In this document: positions 26,740 through 34,238 of the stretch, piece after piece
How the letters are laid out: each line of letters opens with the position of its first letter
How positions within the stretch are numbered: the stretch's first letter is position 1
Assembly: GCF_008808095.1 (NCBI RefSeq)
Contig: NZ_CP023396.1
Location: 992,001-1,056,000 of the forward strand
Origin: Pseudoalteromonas ruthenica
GTDB lineage: Bacteria; Pseudomonadota; Gammaproteobacteria; Enterobacterales; Alteromonadaceae
Direction: 5' to 3'
Length of the DNA: 64,000 bases
Program-made: the position numbers and the translations under genes
Notes under the pieces: generated by a model
The model's input: only the letters and a program-made list of their open reading frames with translations
What the model was told of the DNA's origin: nothing
The model's database searches: none

Positions 26740-27491
26740 GTGCGGCATTAAAACTTACTACCCAGCGGCAATTCTCCAAAGCGGCAACGAATTATCAGCA
26801 GCATGCGCGAGTGCAAGCCGCGAGCAGTACTGTTTTGTTAGACCACATTGGCGCCAGACATTTGGGTGTATGTTTAGACTTAGGCGCGGGTCCCGGCGTG
26901 AATAGCCATGCGCTCAGTGTCAGGGCACAGCAGTTAGTGTCCCTTGATTTATCAGAATCCATGCTACAGTGTGCACGAACCTTAGGTGGCGATGACAATC
27001 AGGTAGTGTGCGCAGATATGGACATGCTACCAATACACAGTGCAGCGATAGACACTGTCTTTAGTAACTTTGCGATGCAATGGTCTGCTGATTTAGCTGC
27101 CTTACTTTGCGAGTTACACCGTATTTTAACGGCGAATGGGCGGGCATATATTGCCGTGGTGAGCGAGGGTTCCCTTGAGGAAGTGAAAGCTGCTTTTGCC
27201 ATGGCAGGGGTGCCAGCCATTAACCAATTTATACGTGTTGGCGATTTGATCATAGCGGCTAAGCAAGCTGGGTTTAAGGTGCAATGGCAGCATCAAGCAA
27301 GGCTATTTGATCGCTTTGACAGTGCTAAACAGGCGTTAAAAAGTTTATCGGCTATTGGTGCCAATAGCTGTGAGCATGGCCACCGTCACTTATCGAAAAA
27401 TCAGTATATGCAGATTCTCAACCATTTACAGGGATCGCAGCCGGGCGTGGAGTTAAGCTACAACGTCGCATTTTTGGAGCTCATTAAATGA
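26736..27491 (+). CDS. bioC: Malonyl-ACP O-methyltransferase BioC
   Basis: BioC methylates the free carboxyl of malonyl-ACP so that fatty acid synthesis can build the pimeloyl chain. The 251-residue protein is a class I SAM methyltransferase with motif I 'CLDLGAGPGVNSHAL' at about residues 47-61 and a BioC-like 'FSNFAMQWSADL' segment. The ATG at 26736 lies 8 bp after GGAG and overlaps the bioF stop as ATGA; an in-frame ATG 6 bp upstream is too close to that site. bioH, which removes the methyl group later, is not in this window. Confidence 0.93.
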   Translation: MSAALKLTTQRQFSKAATNYQQHARVQAASSTVLLDHIGARHLGVCLDLGAGPGVNSHALSVRAQQLVSLDLSESMLQCARTLGGDDNQVVCADMDMLPIHSAAIDTVFSNFAMQWSADLAALLCELHRILTANGRAYIAVVSEGSLEEVKAAFAMAGVPAINQFIRVGDLIIAAKQAGFKVQWQHQARLFDRFDSAKQALKSLSAIGANSCEHGHRHLSKNQYMQILNHLQGSQPGVELSYNVAFLELIK

Positions 27492-28168
27492 AACAATTTT
27501 TTGTTACCGCAACCGATACCGATGCAGGTAAAACCCATGTCACCAGCTTGCTACTGAAACTCGCTGTACAGCATAAAAAGAAGGCGGCCGGGTTTAAGCC
27601 CATCGCCGCTGGTGCTGAGGAGGCGTTTGGCCGACTGGTCAATACCGATGCACTGACACTCATCGAAAGCGGCAACACCAATGTGCTCTATGAGCAAGTA
27701 AATCCGTTTATTTTTGCGCCACCGATTGCACCTCATATTGCCGCTGCGCAGCAAGGTGAACATATTAGCGTTAGCAAGGTACGCAGCGCGTACGACGAGT
27801 TTAAAAGTTGCGGTGCCGATATTCTCATTACCGAAGGCGCCGGAGGTTGGCTATTACCCATTAATGACACGGAGCTGTTAAGTGATTGGGTGCTTGCTGA
27901 GCAGCTGCCAGTCATTTTAGTGGTGGGTATGAAACTCGGTTGCCTCAACCATGCATTGTTAACGATGGAAGTGCTGGCGCATCAAGGTGTACACGTCGCT
28001 GGGTGGATAGCCAACCAAGTGGATCCACAGATGCAGGAATACGATGCCAATTTAGCCACCTTGAAAGCAAGGCTGCCAGCCCCATTTCTCGGAGAAAGCC
28101 CTTATACCGAGCACACACCAAAGCTAAAAATCCACCGCGCTCTTATGGAGCTATTCGAGTTAGGTTAA
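27488..28168 (+). CDS. bioD: Dethiobiotin synthetase
   Basis: BioD closes the ureido ring of dethiobiotin from DAPA, CO2 and ATP. The 226-residue protein opens with MKQFFVTATDTDAGKTHVT, the modified P-loop of the family, and has 'ITEGAGGWLLPI' later. The ATG overlaps the bioC stop by 4 bp, so all four bio genes are coupled. It completes the set bioA, B, F, C, D. No terminator is evident after it. Confidence 0.97.
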   Translation: MKQFFVTATDTDAGKTHVTSLLLKLAVQHKKKAAGFKPIAAGAEEAFGRLVNTDALTLIESGNTNVLYEQVNPFIFAPPIAPHIAAAQQGEHISVSKVRSAYDEFKSCGADILITEGAGGWLLPINDTELLSDWVLAEQLPVILVVGMKLGCLNHALLTMEVLAHQGVHVAGWIANQVDPQMQEYDANLATLKARLPAPFLGESPYTEHTPKLKIHRALMELFELG

Positions 28169-28325
28169 GGTTACAGTTGCTTACAAATCCGTTTGCCGAA
28201 ATAACTTGATACCGTAAACATCTGCCTATATATATTGAGCATAACGCGTCGATAGGGTGACGCTATCCATTATGGATCACTCGATGATCCCTAATGAATA
28301 ATCTTACCCGTTGGAGAAATGTAGT

Positions 28326-29195
28326 ATGAAACGTGTTGTGCTCTTTTTATTGACCAACCTTGCCGTTATGTTAGTGCTAGGTGTGGTGTTATCTATCGTA
28401 TTCTCGGTGCTGGGGATATCAAGTCGCAGTATGGGGGGGATCCTCATCATCGCCGCTGTGTTTGGTTTTGGTGGCTCCTTTATCTCATTGTTGATGTCTA
28501 AGTGGATAGCTAAACGCTCTACTGGCGCATATGTTATTGAGCAGCCGCGCTCCGGTACCGAGCAGTGGCTGGTAAACACGGTTGCCGAGCAAGCGCGTCA
28601 ACGTGGTATCAACATGCCAGAGGTCGCTATTTACGACAGCCCAGAAATCAATGCTTTTGCTACTGGACCATCGAAAAACAACGCGTTAGTCGCGGTAAGC
28701 AGTGGCTTGCTTCACAACATGAGCCAAGAAGAAGCCGAAGCGGTTCTCGCTCATGAAGTCTCTCATGTGGCCAATGGCGACATGGTGACATTGACGTTGA
28801 TTCAAGGAGTCGTGAATACCTTTGTTATCTTCTTTGCTAAGGTATTGGCTGGTATCGTTGATAATTTCCTCAATGGCGATGAGGAGCAAAGTGGGCCAAG
28901 CTGGACTTATTTTATCTTCGACATGGTGTTTCAGGTGTTATTTGGCATACTCGCTTCCGTGGTCGTTGCTTACTTCAGCCGCAAACGTGAATTTGCCGCA
29001 GACAGAGGCGCAGCCGAGTTAGTGGGCGCACATAAAATGCGTGCTGCACTAGAGCGCTTGAAAGGCAACCATGAGTCACAGCTAGAAGGCTCAATGATGG
29101 CCTTTGGTATCGCACCAGGGCGCTCTATTGGTGAGCTATTTGCTTCACACCCGCCATTGGATGCGCGAATTCATGCACTGTCAACACAAAGCTAA
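28326..29195 (+). CDS. htpX: Membrane zinc protease HtpX
   Basis: HtpX is a heat-shock-linked M48 metalloprotease of the inner membrane that helps FtsH remove damaged membrane proteins. The 289-residue protein has two N-terminal helices (about residues 5-25 and 35-55), the zinc motif HEVSH in '[14 protein letters not shown]' at about residue 140, and two further helices. The third ligand region is '[13 protein letters not shown]'. The ATG at 28326 is preferred, 10 bp after GGAG; the TTG upstream overlaps that site. A terminator follows. I see no clear heat-shock promoter. Confidence 0.95.
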   Translation: MKRVVLFLLTNLAVMLVLGVVLSIVFSVLGISSRSMGGILIIAAVFGFGGSFISLLMSKWIAKRSTGAYVIEQPRSGTEQWLVNTVAEQARQRGINMPEVAIYDSPEINAFATGPSKNNALVAVSSGLLHNMSQEEAEAVLAHEVSHVANGDMVTLTLIQGVVNTFVIFFAKVLAGIVDNFLNGDEEQSGPSWTYFIFDMVFQVLFGILASVVVAYFSRKREFAADRGAAELVGAHKMRAALERLKGNHESQLEGSMMAFGIAPGRSIGELFASHPPLDARIHALSTQS

Positions 29196-29211
29196 CGGCT
29201 GTTGTGGAACT

Positions 29212-29242
29212 AAAAAAAGCGCACTTAAGAGTGCGCTTTTTT
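29212..29242. terminator. Bidirectional terminator after htpX
   Basis: AGCGCACT and AGTGCGCT form a perfect 8-bp stem with a TAAG loop. An A tract precedes it and TTTTTT follows, between two convergent genes. Confidence 0.92.
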
Positions 29243-29258
29243 GTTTTCAGTTAAGCAA

Positions 29259-29462
29259 TTACGCGCTTTGTTGCTGGCGTTGCTGTTGGTTGGGGATCAA
29301 CTCCTCAACCACCTCTTTGGCGCTTAGGGTGTAGCGCACGCCATCAAACATCACCGAGACGAACTCCTCAATGCCAGTGATCCCTGTTAACGTCCAGCCT
29401 TCGCCGCGTTTAGGGCAGTACACCGTGGTAGTAGGAGGAACCATAATAAAATCATCAGCCAT
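29259..29462 (-). CDS. Small hypothetical protein
   Basis: This 67-residue soluble protein ends in a Gln-rich tail. I recognise no family. It fills the space between the htpX terminator and the next promoter, and its reading frame is not opposite any other gene, which supports it being real. The ribosome site is weak. Confidence 0.55.
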   Translation of the reverse strand: MADDFIMVPPTTTVYCPKRGEGWTLTGITGIEEFVSVMFDGVRYTLSAKEVVEELIPNQQQRQQQSA

Positions 29463-29547
29463 GAGTGTTTTTAACTTCTAGTGCTTGCTCTTGAGCATAG
29501 TTTAAGGCAATAATTCGCTAACTCAAGCCCGATATACTCTTACTGCT

Positions 29548-30066
29548 ATGAATCGCTGCCCATCTCGCGGGCTTAGTTTACGTCCCATAGGCCACAAAGA
29601 TGCGCCGGCAATGTTTGCTATTCTCTCGCAGCCTTTGGTTTTTCGCTTTAATGATTATTTACCACCGAAAACTAAAACTGAGGTGCGTAGTATGATTCAA
29701 GCGGACATCGAACTACTTCTAAAAGGGCAAGGCGTGCGCTTTGCTATCATTCACCAGCACCAGGTCATTGGTAGCTGCGGCTTATATAATATCGCCCAAG
29801 GTTGCGCGGAGCTCGGCTTTGAACTTCATCCTCAGCATTGGGGTAAAGGTTATATGCAAGCAGCAATAGCTTTGCTATTAGCCGAATACGGCCGCTATAT
29901 TGATAAGCCGCTGACGCGTATCCAAGCACGAGTGATGGTCGAAAATCACCGCAGTATCAATACGCTTACCCGTGCAGGCTTCAAACCAAGTAGCGCGCAA
30001 CTCTATAGTTTAGCGTTACCGGCCTGTGCACTCGATGTTGCCGAGCAACTCAATCAAGCAAGTTAA
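29548..30066 (+). CDS. GNAT-family N-acetyltransferase (RimJ/RimL-like)
   Basis: A 172-residue acetyltransferase of the RimJ/RimL group (Acetyltransf_3). The acetyl-CoA binding region is 'LGFELHPQHWGKGYMQAAIALLLAEYG' (about residues 91-117), followed by 'ARVMVENHRSINTLTRAGF', both typical. The substrate may be a protein N-terminus or a small molecule. It is divergent from the 67-residue ORF and convergent with the TetR gene 6 bp away. Confidence 0.85.
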   Translation: MNRCPSRGLSLRPIGHKDAPAMFAILSQPLVFRFNDYLPPKTKTEVRSMIQADIELLLKGQGVRFAIIHQHQVIGSCGLYNIAQGCAELGFELHPQHWGKGYMQAAIALLLAEYGRYIDKPLTRIQARVMVENHRSINTLTRAGFKPSSAQLYSLALPACALDVAEQLNQAS

Positions 30067-30072
30067 TCCTGA

Positions 30073-30609
30073 TTAGAGTAGGGCGAGCTTGGCACTTAAG
30101 CGACGCACCATAGCATTAGCGTTAGGGGCTGGCTGATTTAACCCCTCTATCAAAGTCATAAAGTAACAGTCCATCATGGCTGCGGCGCGCACCTCGTCAT
30201 ACTGGGGAGCCGATGCAAATAACAACGCTTTAAATTGCTGTATTTGTTCATCGAAAAACTGTCCTTGCCAAATCAAACTCTGTAGTAGGGTCTTACTGAA
30301 TTCCACATGCTGCAAATAAAACGCATACAGGTGCGTGGCATAGTGGCGCATTTTCAGTTTTGGCTGCTGATGGTCGTCACTGCGTTGGGCATCAGCGATG
30401 ACGTTATCAATCTGCGCAATCATTAACACCTTGAGCAACTCATCTTTATTCGCAAAATGGCTAAACAAGGTGCCATTTGCTATCCCTGCTGCCTTGGCAA
30501 TATCACGTGTTGACGTGCTCTCAAACCCTTTGGCAATAAACAGCTCCCACGCGGTTTGGCAGATCCGTGTTCGTGTTTGCAGTTTTTTAGGCGTCAATTG
30601 GTTACTCAA
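30073..30609 (-). CDS. TetR-family transcriptional regulator
   Basis: A TetR repressor with its helix-turn-helix at about residues 28-48 (TSTRDIAKAAGIANGTLFSHFANKDELL) and a ligand-binding helical domain after it. An in-frame ATG exists at 30666, but that start lies inside a palindromic operator and has no ribosome site. A TTG at 30609 has AAAGGG 6-7 bp upstream and gives a usual TetR N-terminus (178 residues), so I prefer it. The two 16-bp palindromes upstream suggest autoregulation and control of the divergent small membrane gene. The inducer is unknown. Confidence 0.82.
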   Translation of the reverse strand: MSNQLTPKKLQTRTRICQTAWELFIAKGFESTSTRDIAKAAGIANGTLFSHFANKDELLKVLMIAQIDNVIADAQRSDDHQQPKLKMRHYATHLYAFYLQHVEFSKTLLQSLIWQGQFFDEQIQQFKALLFASAPQYDEVRAAAMMDCYFMTLIEGLNQPAPNANAMVRRLSAKLALL

Positions 30610-30629
30610 AACAAACCCTTTTGCTTGAT

Positions 30630-30645
30630 ATTGAGCGCGCTCAAT
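30630..30645. promoter_or_regulatory. TetR-type operator palindrome 1
   Basis: ATTGAGCGCGCTCAAT is a perfect 16-bp palindrome just upstream of the preferred TetR start. It shares the core TGAGCnnGCTCA with the next palindrome. Confidence 0.7.
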
Positions 30646-30651
30646 TATTAT

Positions 30652-30667
30652 AATGAGCATGCTCATT
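30652..30667. promoter_or_regulatory. TetR-type operator palindrome 2
   Basis: AATGAGCATGCTCATT is a perfect 16-bp palindrome. Its centre is 22 bp from that of palindrome 1, two helical turns, so two dimers could bind on one DNA face. Confidence 0.7.
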
Positions 30668-30691
30668 TTTATAAGTTGATGGAAAACTACA

Positions 30692-30880
30692 ATGGAATCA
30701 GTCGTTAATATAGTATCACGGATAATCGGTTATGTGTTATTTGTGCCCTTTATATGCTTTTACAGCTATGTTTTAGGACCGGTGCTAAAGGCGGTGCTCA
30801 TCCCCGGAGGGGTGGTGGTTTTGGCATTGATAATAGGGCCTGCTAAGGCATGGCGAGTTTGGAAAGCAGCGAATGGATAA
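30692..30880 (+). CDS. Small membrane protein divergent from tetR
   Basis: A 62-residue protein with two hydrophobic helices (about residues 8-30 and 33-50) and a short basic tail. A GGAAAA site precedes the ATG. The gene starts 25 bp from the second TetR palindrome, which makes it the likely target of the regulator. No family is recognised. Confidence 0.6.
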   Translation: MESVVNIVSRIIGYVLFVPFICFYSYVLGPVLKAVLIPGGVVVLALIIGPAKAWRVWKAANG

Positions 30881-31053
30881 CTTTGTTCATTGCCTCTAGC
30901 AACAAAACTTAGCCATGCTTTTTATCGGGCTTTTTAGTATAATGCGCGACAATTTTTGCGGTGAAAGAGAATCACTGCGGCGCTAACCCCCCTTGATGCT
31001 TGGTCATCATACGGCGTAATTTACATTTATATCGTTCATACTGAGGAGTGGCA

Positions 31054-31536
31054 ATGAAAGTAGGAATTATTATGGGCTCAAAGTCAGACTGGCCCACCAT
31101 GCAACATGCGGCGGACATGCTGGATAAATTCGGTGTCGAGTATGAAACCAAAGTGGTTTCTGCGCATCGCACTCCTCAACTTTTAGCTGATTATGCCAGC
31201 TCAGCTGCTGAGCGTGGTGTTAAAGTGATCATCGCCGGTGCTGGCGGGGCTGCGCATTTACCGGGTATGGCGGCCGCTTTTACCTCGCTACCGGTATTGG
31301 GCGTGCCAGTAAAATCGAAAGCGCTCAATGGTGTTGACTCGTTATTATCAATCTGCCAAATGCCAAAAGGTGTGGCGGTAGGTACTTTAGCTATTGGTGA
31401 TGCCGGTGCCGCTAATGCGGGACTGTTGGCAGCGCAAATCTTGGGCTGTCAGCAACCAGAGCTACTGGCGAAAATTGACCAATTTCGTGCCGAGCAGACA
31501 GAGACTGTTTTAGCTAACCCTAACCCAGCTGAATAA
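31054..31536 (+). CDS. purE: N5-carboxyaminoimidazole ribonucleotide mutase
   Basis: PurE (class I) converts N5-CAIR to CAIR in purine synthesis. The 160-residue protein shows '[16 protein letters not shown]' and 'SAHRTPQLL' of the active site, and '[15 protein letters not shown]'. The ATG at 31054 follows GAGGAG by 5 bp; the GTG 6 bp upstream overlaps that site. purK follows after 11 bp, so the usual purEK operon is present. I could not identify a PurR box in the 170 bp upstream. Confidence 0.97.
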   Translation: MKVGIIMGSKSDWPTMQHAADMLDKFGVEYETKVVSAHRTPQLLADYASSAAERGVKVIIAGAGGAAHLPGMAAAFTSLPVLGVPVKSKALNGVDSLLSICQMPKGVAVGTLAIGDAGAANAGLLAAQILGCQQPELLAKIDQFRAEQTETVLANPNPAE

Positions 31537-31547
31537 GCGAGTTGTAT

Positions 31548-32687
31548 ATGCAAATGTTAGTTCTGGGCGCGGGCCAACTAGCGCGTATGATGGCGCTTGT
31601 GGCAGCGCCGCTGGATATCCATATTCGTGCTTATGACGTGGCTAGCAAACAAGTGGTGCACCCGGTAACCGGTGAGCACTATACGCAAACGTTAGAGCAA
31701 GCAATCGCCAGTAGCGACCGTATTACTGCTGAGTTTGAGCATATTCCCAGCGATGTGCTTGCGGCCTGTGAGCAAAGCGGCAAATTCTTCCCCGGTAAAA
31801 AAGCCATTGAATGCGGCGGCGATCGCGCCAAAGAGAAGGCGCTGCTCGATAATGCTGGCGTACCGAGTGCTCCGTATATTTTAGTGAATGAACGTACTCA
31901 CCTTGAGCAAGCGGTGAATGAACTGGGTTTACCTTTGGTGATCAAAACTTGTCAGGCTGGGTACGACGGCAAAGGCCAATGGCGCTTAAAAAGCATCGAC
32001 CAGACTGATGAAATCTGGCAAGAAATGCAGGCATTTTTAGATAAAGATGCGTCGCATCGCATTATTTGTGAAAAGATGATTGCGTTTGACCGTGAAGTTT
32101 CAGTGATAGGTGCGCGCGATGCACAGGGGAATGTAAAAGTATACCCGGTCACCGAAAATGAACACACTGACGGGGTGTTGACGCTGTCGGTAGCAGGCAT
32201 CGTCAGCCAAGATATGCAATCTCAGGCGGTTGATGCCTACAGCAAAATAGCCAATGCGCTGGATTATGTTGGCGTACTTGCTATCGAGTTTTTCGATGTT
32301 GACGGTGAATTGCTAGTCAATGAGATTGCGCCGCGTGTTCACAACTCGGGTCATTGGACACAGCAAGGCGCTTATTGTTGCCAGTTCGAGAACCATGTGC
32401 GTGCTGTTGCCGGTTTGCCTTTGGGCTGTACTTATCTATTGCAGCCGAGTGCGATGATTAACGTTTTGGGTCAGCCAGCAATCCCGGCAGAGGTATTGGC
32501 CACCACTGGCGTTCGCAGTCACTGGTATGGTAAAGCGGTAAAACCAGGGCGAAAAATGGGTCATATCAATGTCAGTGCTAATACCTTGCATGAGCTTGGG
32601 GAGCGTCTCGGTGAATTGCATGAGCACCTCAGCGAGCAGGATTATCCTGGTATTGAAGCACGAGCCCATCAGTTAATTCTCAACTAG
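31548..32687 (+). CDS. purK: N5-carboxyaminoimidazole ribonucleotide synthase
   Basis: PurK makes N5-CAIR from AIR, bicarbonate and ATP. The 379-residue ATP-grasp protein begins MQMLVLGAGQLARMMALVAAPLDI. It carries 'QAGYDGKGQW' (glycine-rich ATP loop), 'EKMIAFDREVSVIGARD' and 'EIAPRVHNSGHWT', the metal-binding strand. The ATG at 31548 is preferred to a TTG two codons earlier. It is the second gene of the purEK operon and ends at a terminator. Confidence 0.97.
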   Translation: MQMLVLGAGQLARMMALVAAPLDIHIRAYDVASKQVVHPVTGEHYTQTLEQAIASSDRITAEFEHIPSDVLAACEQSGKFFPGKKAIECGGDRAKEKALLDNAGVPSAPYILVNERTHLEQAVNELGLPLVIKTCQAGYDGKGQWRLKSIDQTDEIWQEMQAFLDKDASHRIICEKMIAFDREVSVIGARDAQGNVKVYPVTENEHTDGVLTLSVAGIVSQDMQSQAVDAYSKIANALDYVGVLAIEFFDVDGELLVNEIAPRVHNSGHWTQQGAYCCQFENHVRAVAGLPLGCTYLLQPSAMINVLGQPAIPAEVLATTGVRSHWYGKAVKPGRKMGHINVSANTLHELGERLGELHEHLSEQDYPGIEARAHQLILN

Positions 32688-32740
32688 TACCTGTGGTTGC
32701 GCAGTACCGCTAGCAACCAACAAGACTATTTAAGCGAATA

Positions 32741-32766
32741 AACCGAGCCTTGAAGCTCGGTTTTTT
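32741..32766 (+). terminator. Terminator of purEK
   Basis: AACCGAGC pairs with GCTCGGTT around a 6-nt loop and is followed by a run of six T. Confidence 0.9.
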
Positions 32767-32845
32767 CATCCCAAACGCTGACACAATGTCATTAACAGCT
32801 GCTAGTATGGCGTTTTCATTTTGCTTATATAAGAGAAAACCCTAA

Positions 32846-34039
32846 ATGACCTTGTGCAAACGTTTTGGCCTTATTGGCTCCTTGTGTCTGCTCGTTGCGG
32901 CCTGTGCGCAACTTCATTCGTCTGTGCCAACAACGCTGCGTATCGCGACCTTTAACGTTAGTATGGATGGCTCGAACTACGTTACTAATCCCAGTGAGCT
33001 AAGTGAATCGCCTTTACCTGCCTTGCTAGCCCAAGGGCAACACCCACAAATTCACAATATCGCGCATATTATTCAACGGGTGCGTCCTGATGTGATATTA
33101 CTCAATGAATTCGACTATAACGAGGATTGGCGCGAACAAGTCGATGCTTTTCAACGCCACTATCTAGGCAAGGATCATGGCAGTGTAAAAGCCATTCACT
33201 ACCCCTACAGCTATAGTGCGCCCGTTAATACCGGTGTTGCCAGCGACTACGACTTTGACGGCAATGGTGAGCTCTCTGGCAATGGCGGGGATGCTTATGG
33301 CTTTGGTTTCTACCCTGGTCAATACGGCATGGTGATCTTAAGCCGCTATCCCATTGACCATGAGCGCGTGCGCACGTTTGCACAATTGAAATGGGCGCAA
33401 CAACCGCAGGCGCAGATGCCCATGCTTGATGGCAATGCTTTTTATGATAACCGTACATGGCAAGCTGCGCGCTTAAGCTCTAAGTCATTCTGGGATGTGC
33501 CTATCAGCGTTGATGGTAAACGTGTGCATCTGTTGGCATCTCATCCTACACCACCGGTGTTCGATGGTCCGGAAGATAGAAACGGTCTGCGTAATAAAGC
33601 TGAGATTAAACTAATCGCCGATTATTTAGATAATCAAAGCGATTATTTGGTGGATGACCAAGGCCGCCAAGGAGGCCTCAATGACAACAGCCGATTTGTT
33701 ATCTTGGGAGATTTAAACGCTGCACCGCAAGGCGATAAAGCGCGTCCTGAGGCCATTAATCAAGTGTTAGCTCATGATAAAGTGGATGCCAGTATGGTGC
33801 CCGAGAGCACCGGAGGAGCAGGAGTGGATGAGCAAGCTTATGCGCGTTATTACACCGCAAGCTGGCGTGCTAGAGCTGATTATGTGTTGCCATCAAAGTT
33901 CGGTTTTGAGCCAATCTCGGCAGGTGTATATTGGCCGACGGAGCAAGACCCGGCACAATATAAATTAATTAATGATAGAAAAGCTTCGTCAGATCATCGT
34001 CTTGTGTGGATGGACCTAAAATTAATAAAAAAACAGTGA
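32846..34039 (+). CDS. Lipid-anchored endonuclease/exonuclease/phosphatase family protein
   Basis: A lipoprotein signal (lipobox VAAC, Cys20) precedes a domain of the endonuclease/exonuclease/phosphatase superfamily. Motifs in order are 'ATFNVSMDG' (about residue 34), 'VILLNEFDYN' with the catalytic Glu, a calcium-binding-like 'DYDFDGNGELSGNGGD', 'MVILSRYPI', 'VILGDLNAAP' and 'ASSDHRLV' with the terminal His. All DNase I-fold catalytic residues therefore seem present. It may be an extracellular nuclease or a phosphatase acting on phosphate esters. It is monocistronic with its own terminator. Confidence 0.85.
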   Translation: MTLCKRFGLIGSLCLLVAACAQLHSSVPTTLRIATFNVSMDGSNYVTNPSELSESPLPALLAQGQHPQIHNIAHIIQRVRPDVILLNEFDYNEDWREQVDAFQRHYLGKDHGSVKAIHYPYSYSAPVNTGVASDYDFDGNGELSGNGGDAYGFGFYPGQYGMVILSRYPIDHERVRTFAQLKWAQQPQAQMPMLDGNAFYDNRTWQAARLSSKSFWDVPISVDGKRVHLLASHPTPPVFDGPEDRNGLRNKAEIKLIADYLDNQSDYLVDDQGRQGGLNDNSRFVILGDLNAAPQGDKARPEAINQVLAHDKVDASMVPESTGGAGVDEQAYARYYTASWRARADYVLPSKFGFEPISAGVYWPTEQDPAQYKLINDRKASSDHRLVWMDLKLIKKQ

Positions 34040-34117
34040 ACCATTTAGCCGCTTAGTACTCTATATATATGTGAAGCAGGTCCCGTACTTGTTTCGTTAT
34101 TGCTAGCGCAGAGTTTT

Positions 34118-34146
34118 GGTCAGCATCCCTTGCTGACCTTTTTTTT
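34118..34146 (+). terminator. Terminator of the EEP-family lipoprotein gene
   Basis: GGTCAGCA and TGCTGACC form a perfect 8-bp stem with a 5-nt loop, followed by eight T. Confidence 0.92.
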
Positions 34147-34238
34147 GTCTAAGTAAACTGCCGTTGGTCTTAAAACACTGTCTTTGCTTGTAAGTTTTTG
34201 CTTAAATCAGGGCACCGTGTATTTAGTTGAAGACAATC

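Noticed and set aside
30610..30666. TetR start at the ATG at 30666
   Set aside because: It lies inside a perfect palindromic operator, has no ribosome site and adds a hydrophobic, non-family N-terminus. The TTG at 30609 fits better.
30885..31053. PurR operator before purE
   Set aside because: I looked for the ACGCAAACGTTTNCGT-type palindrome and found only weak partial matches.
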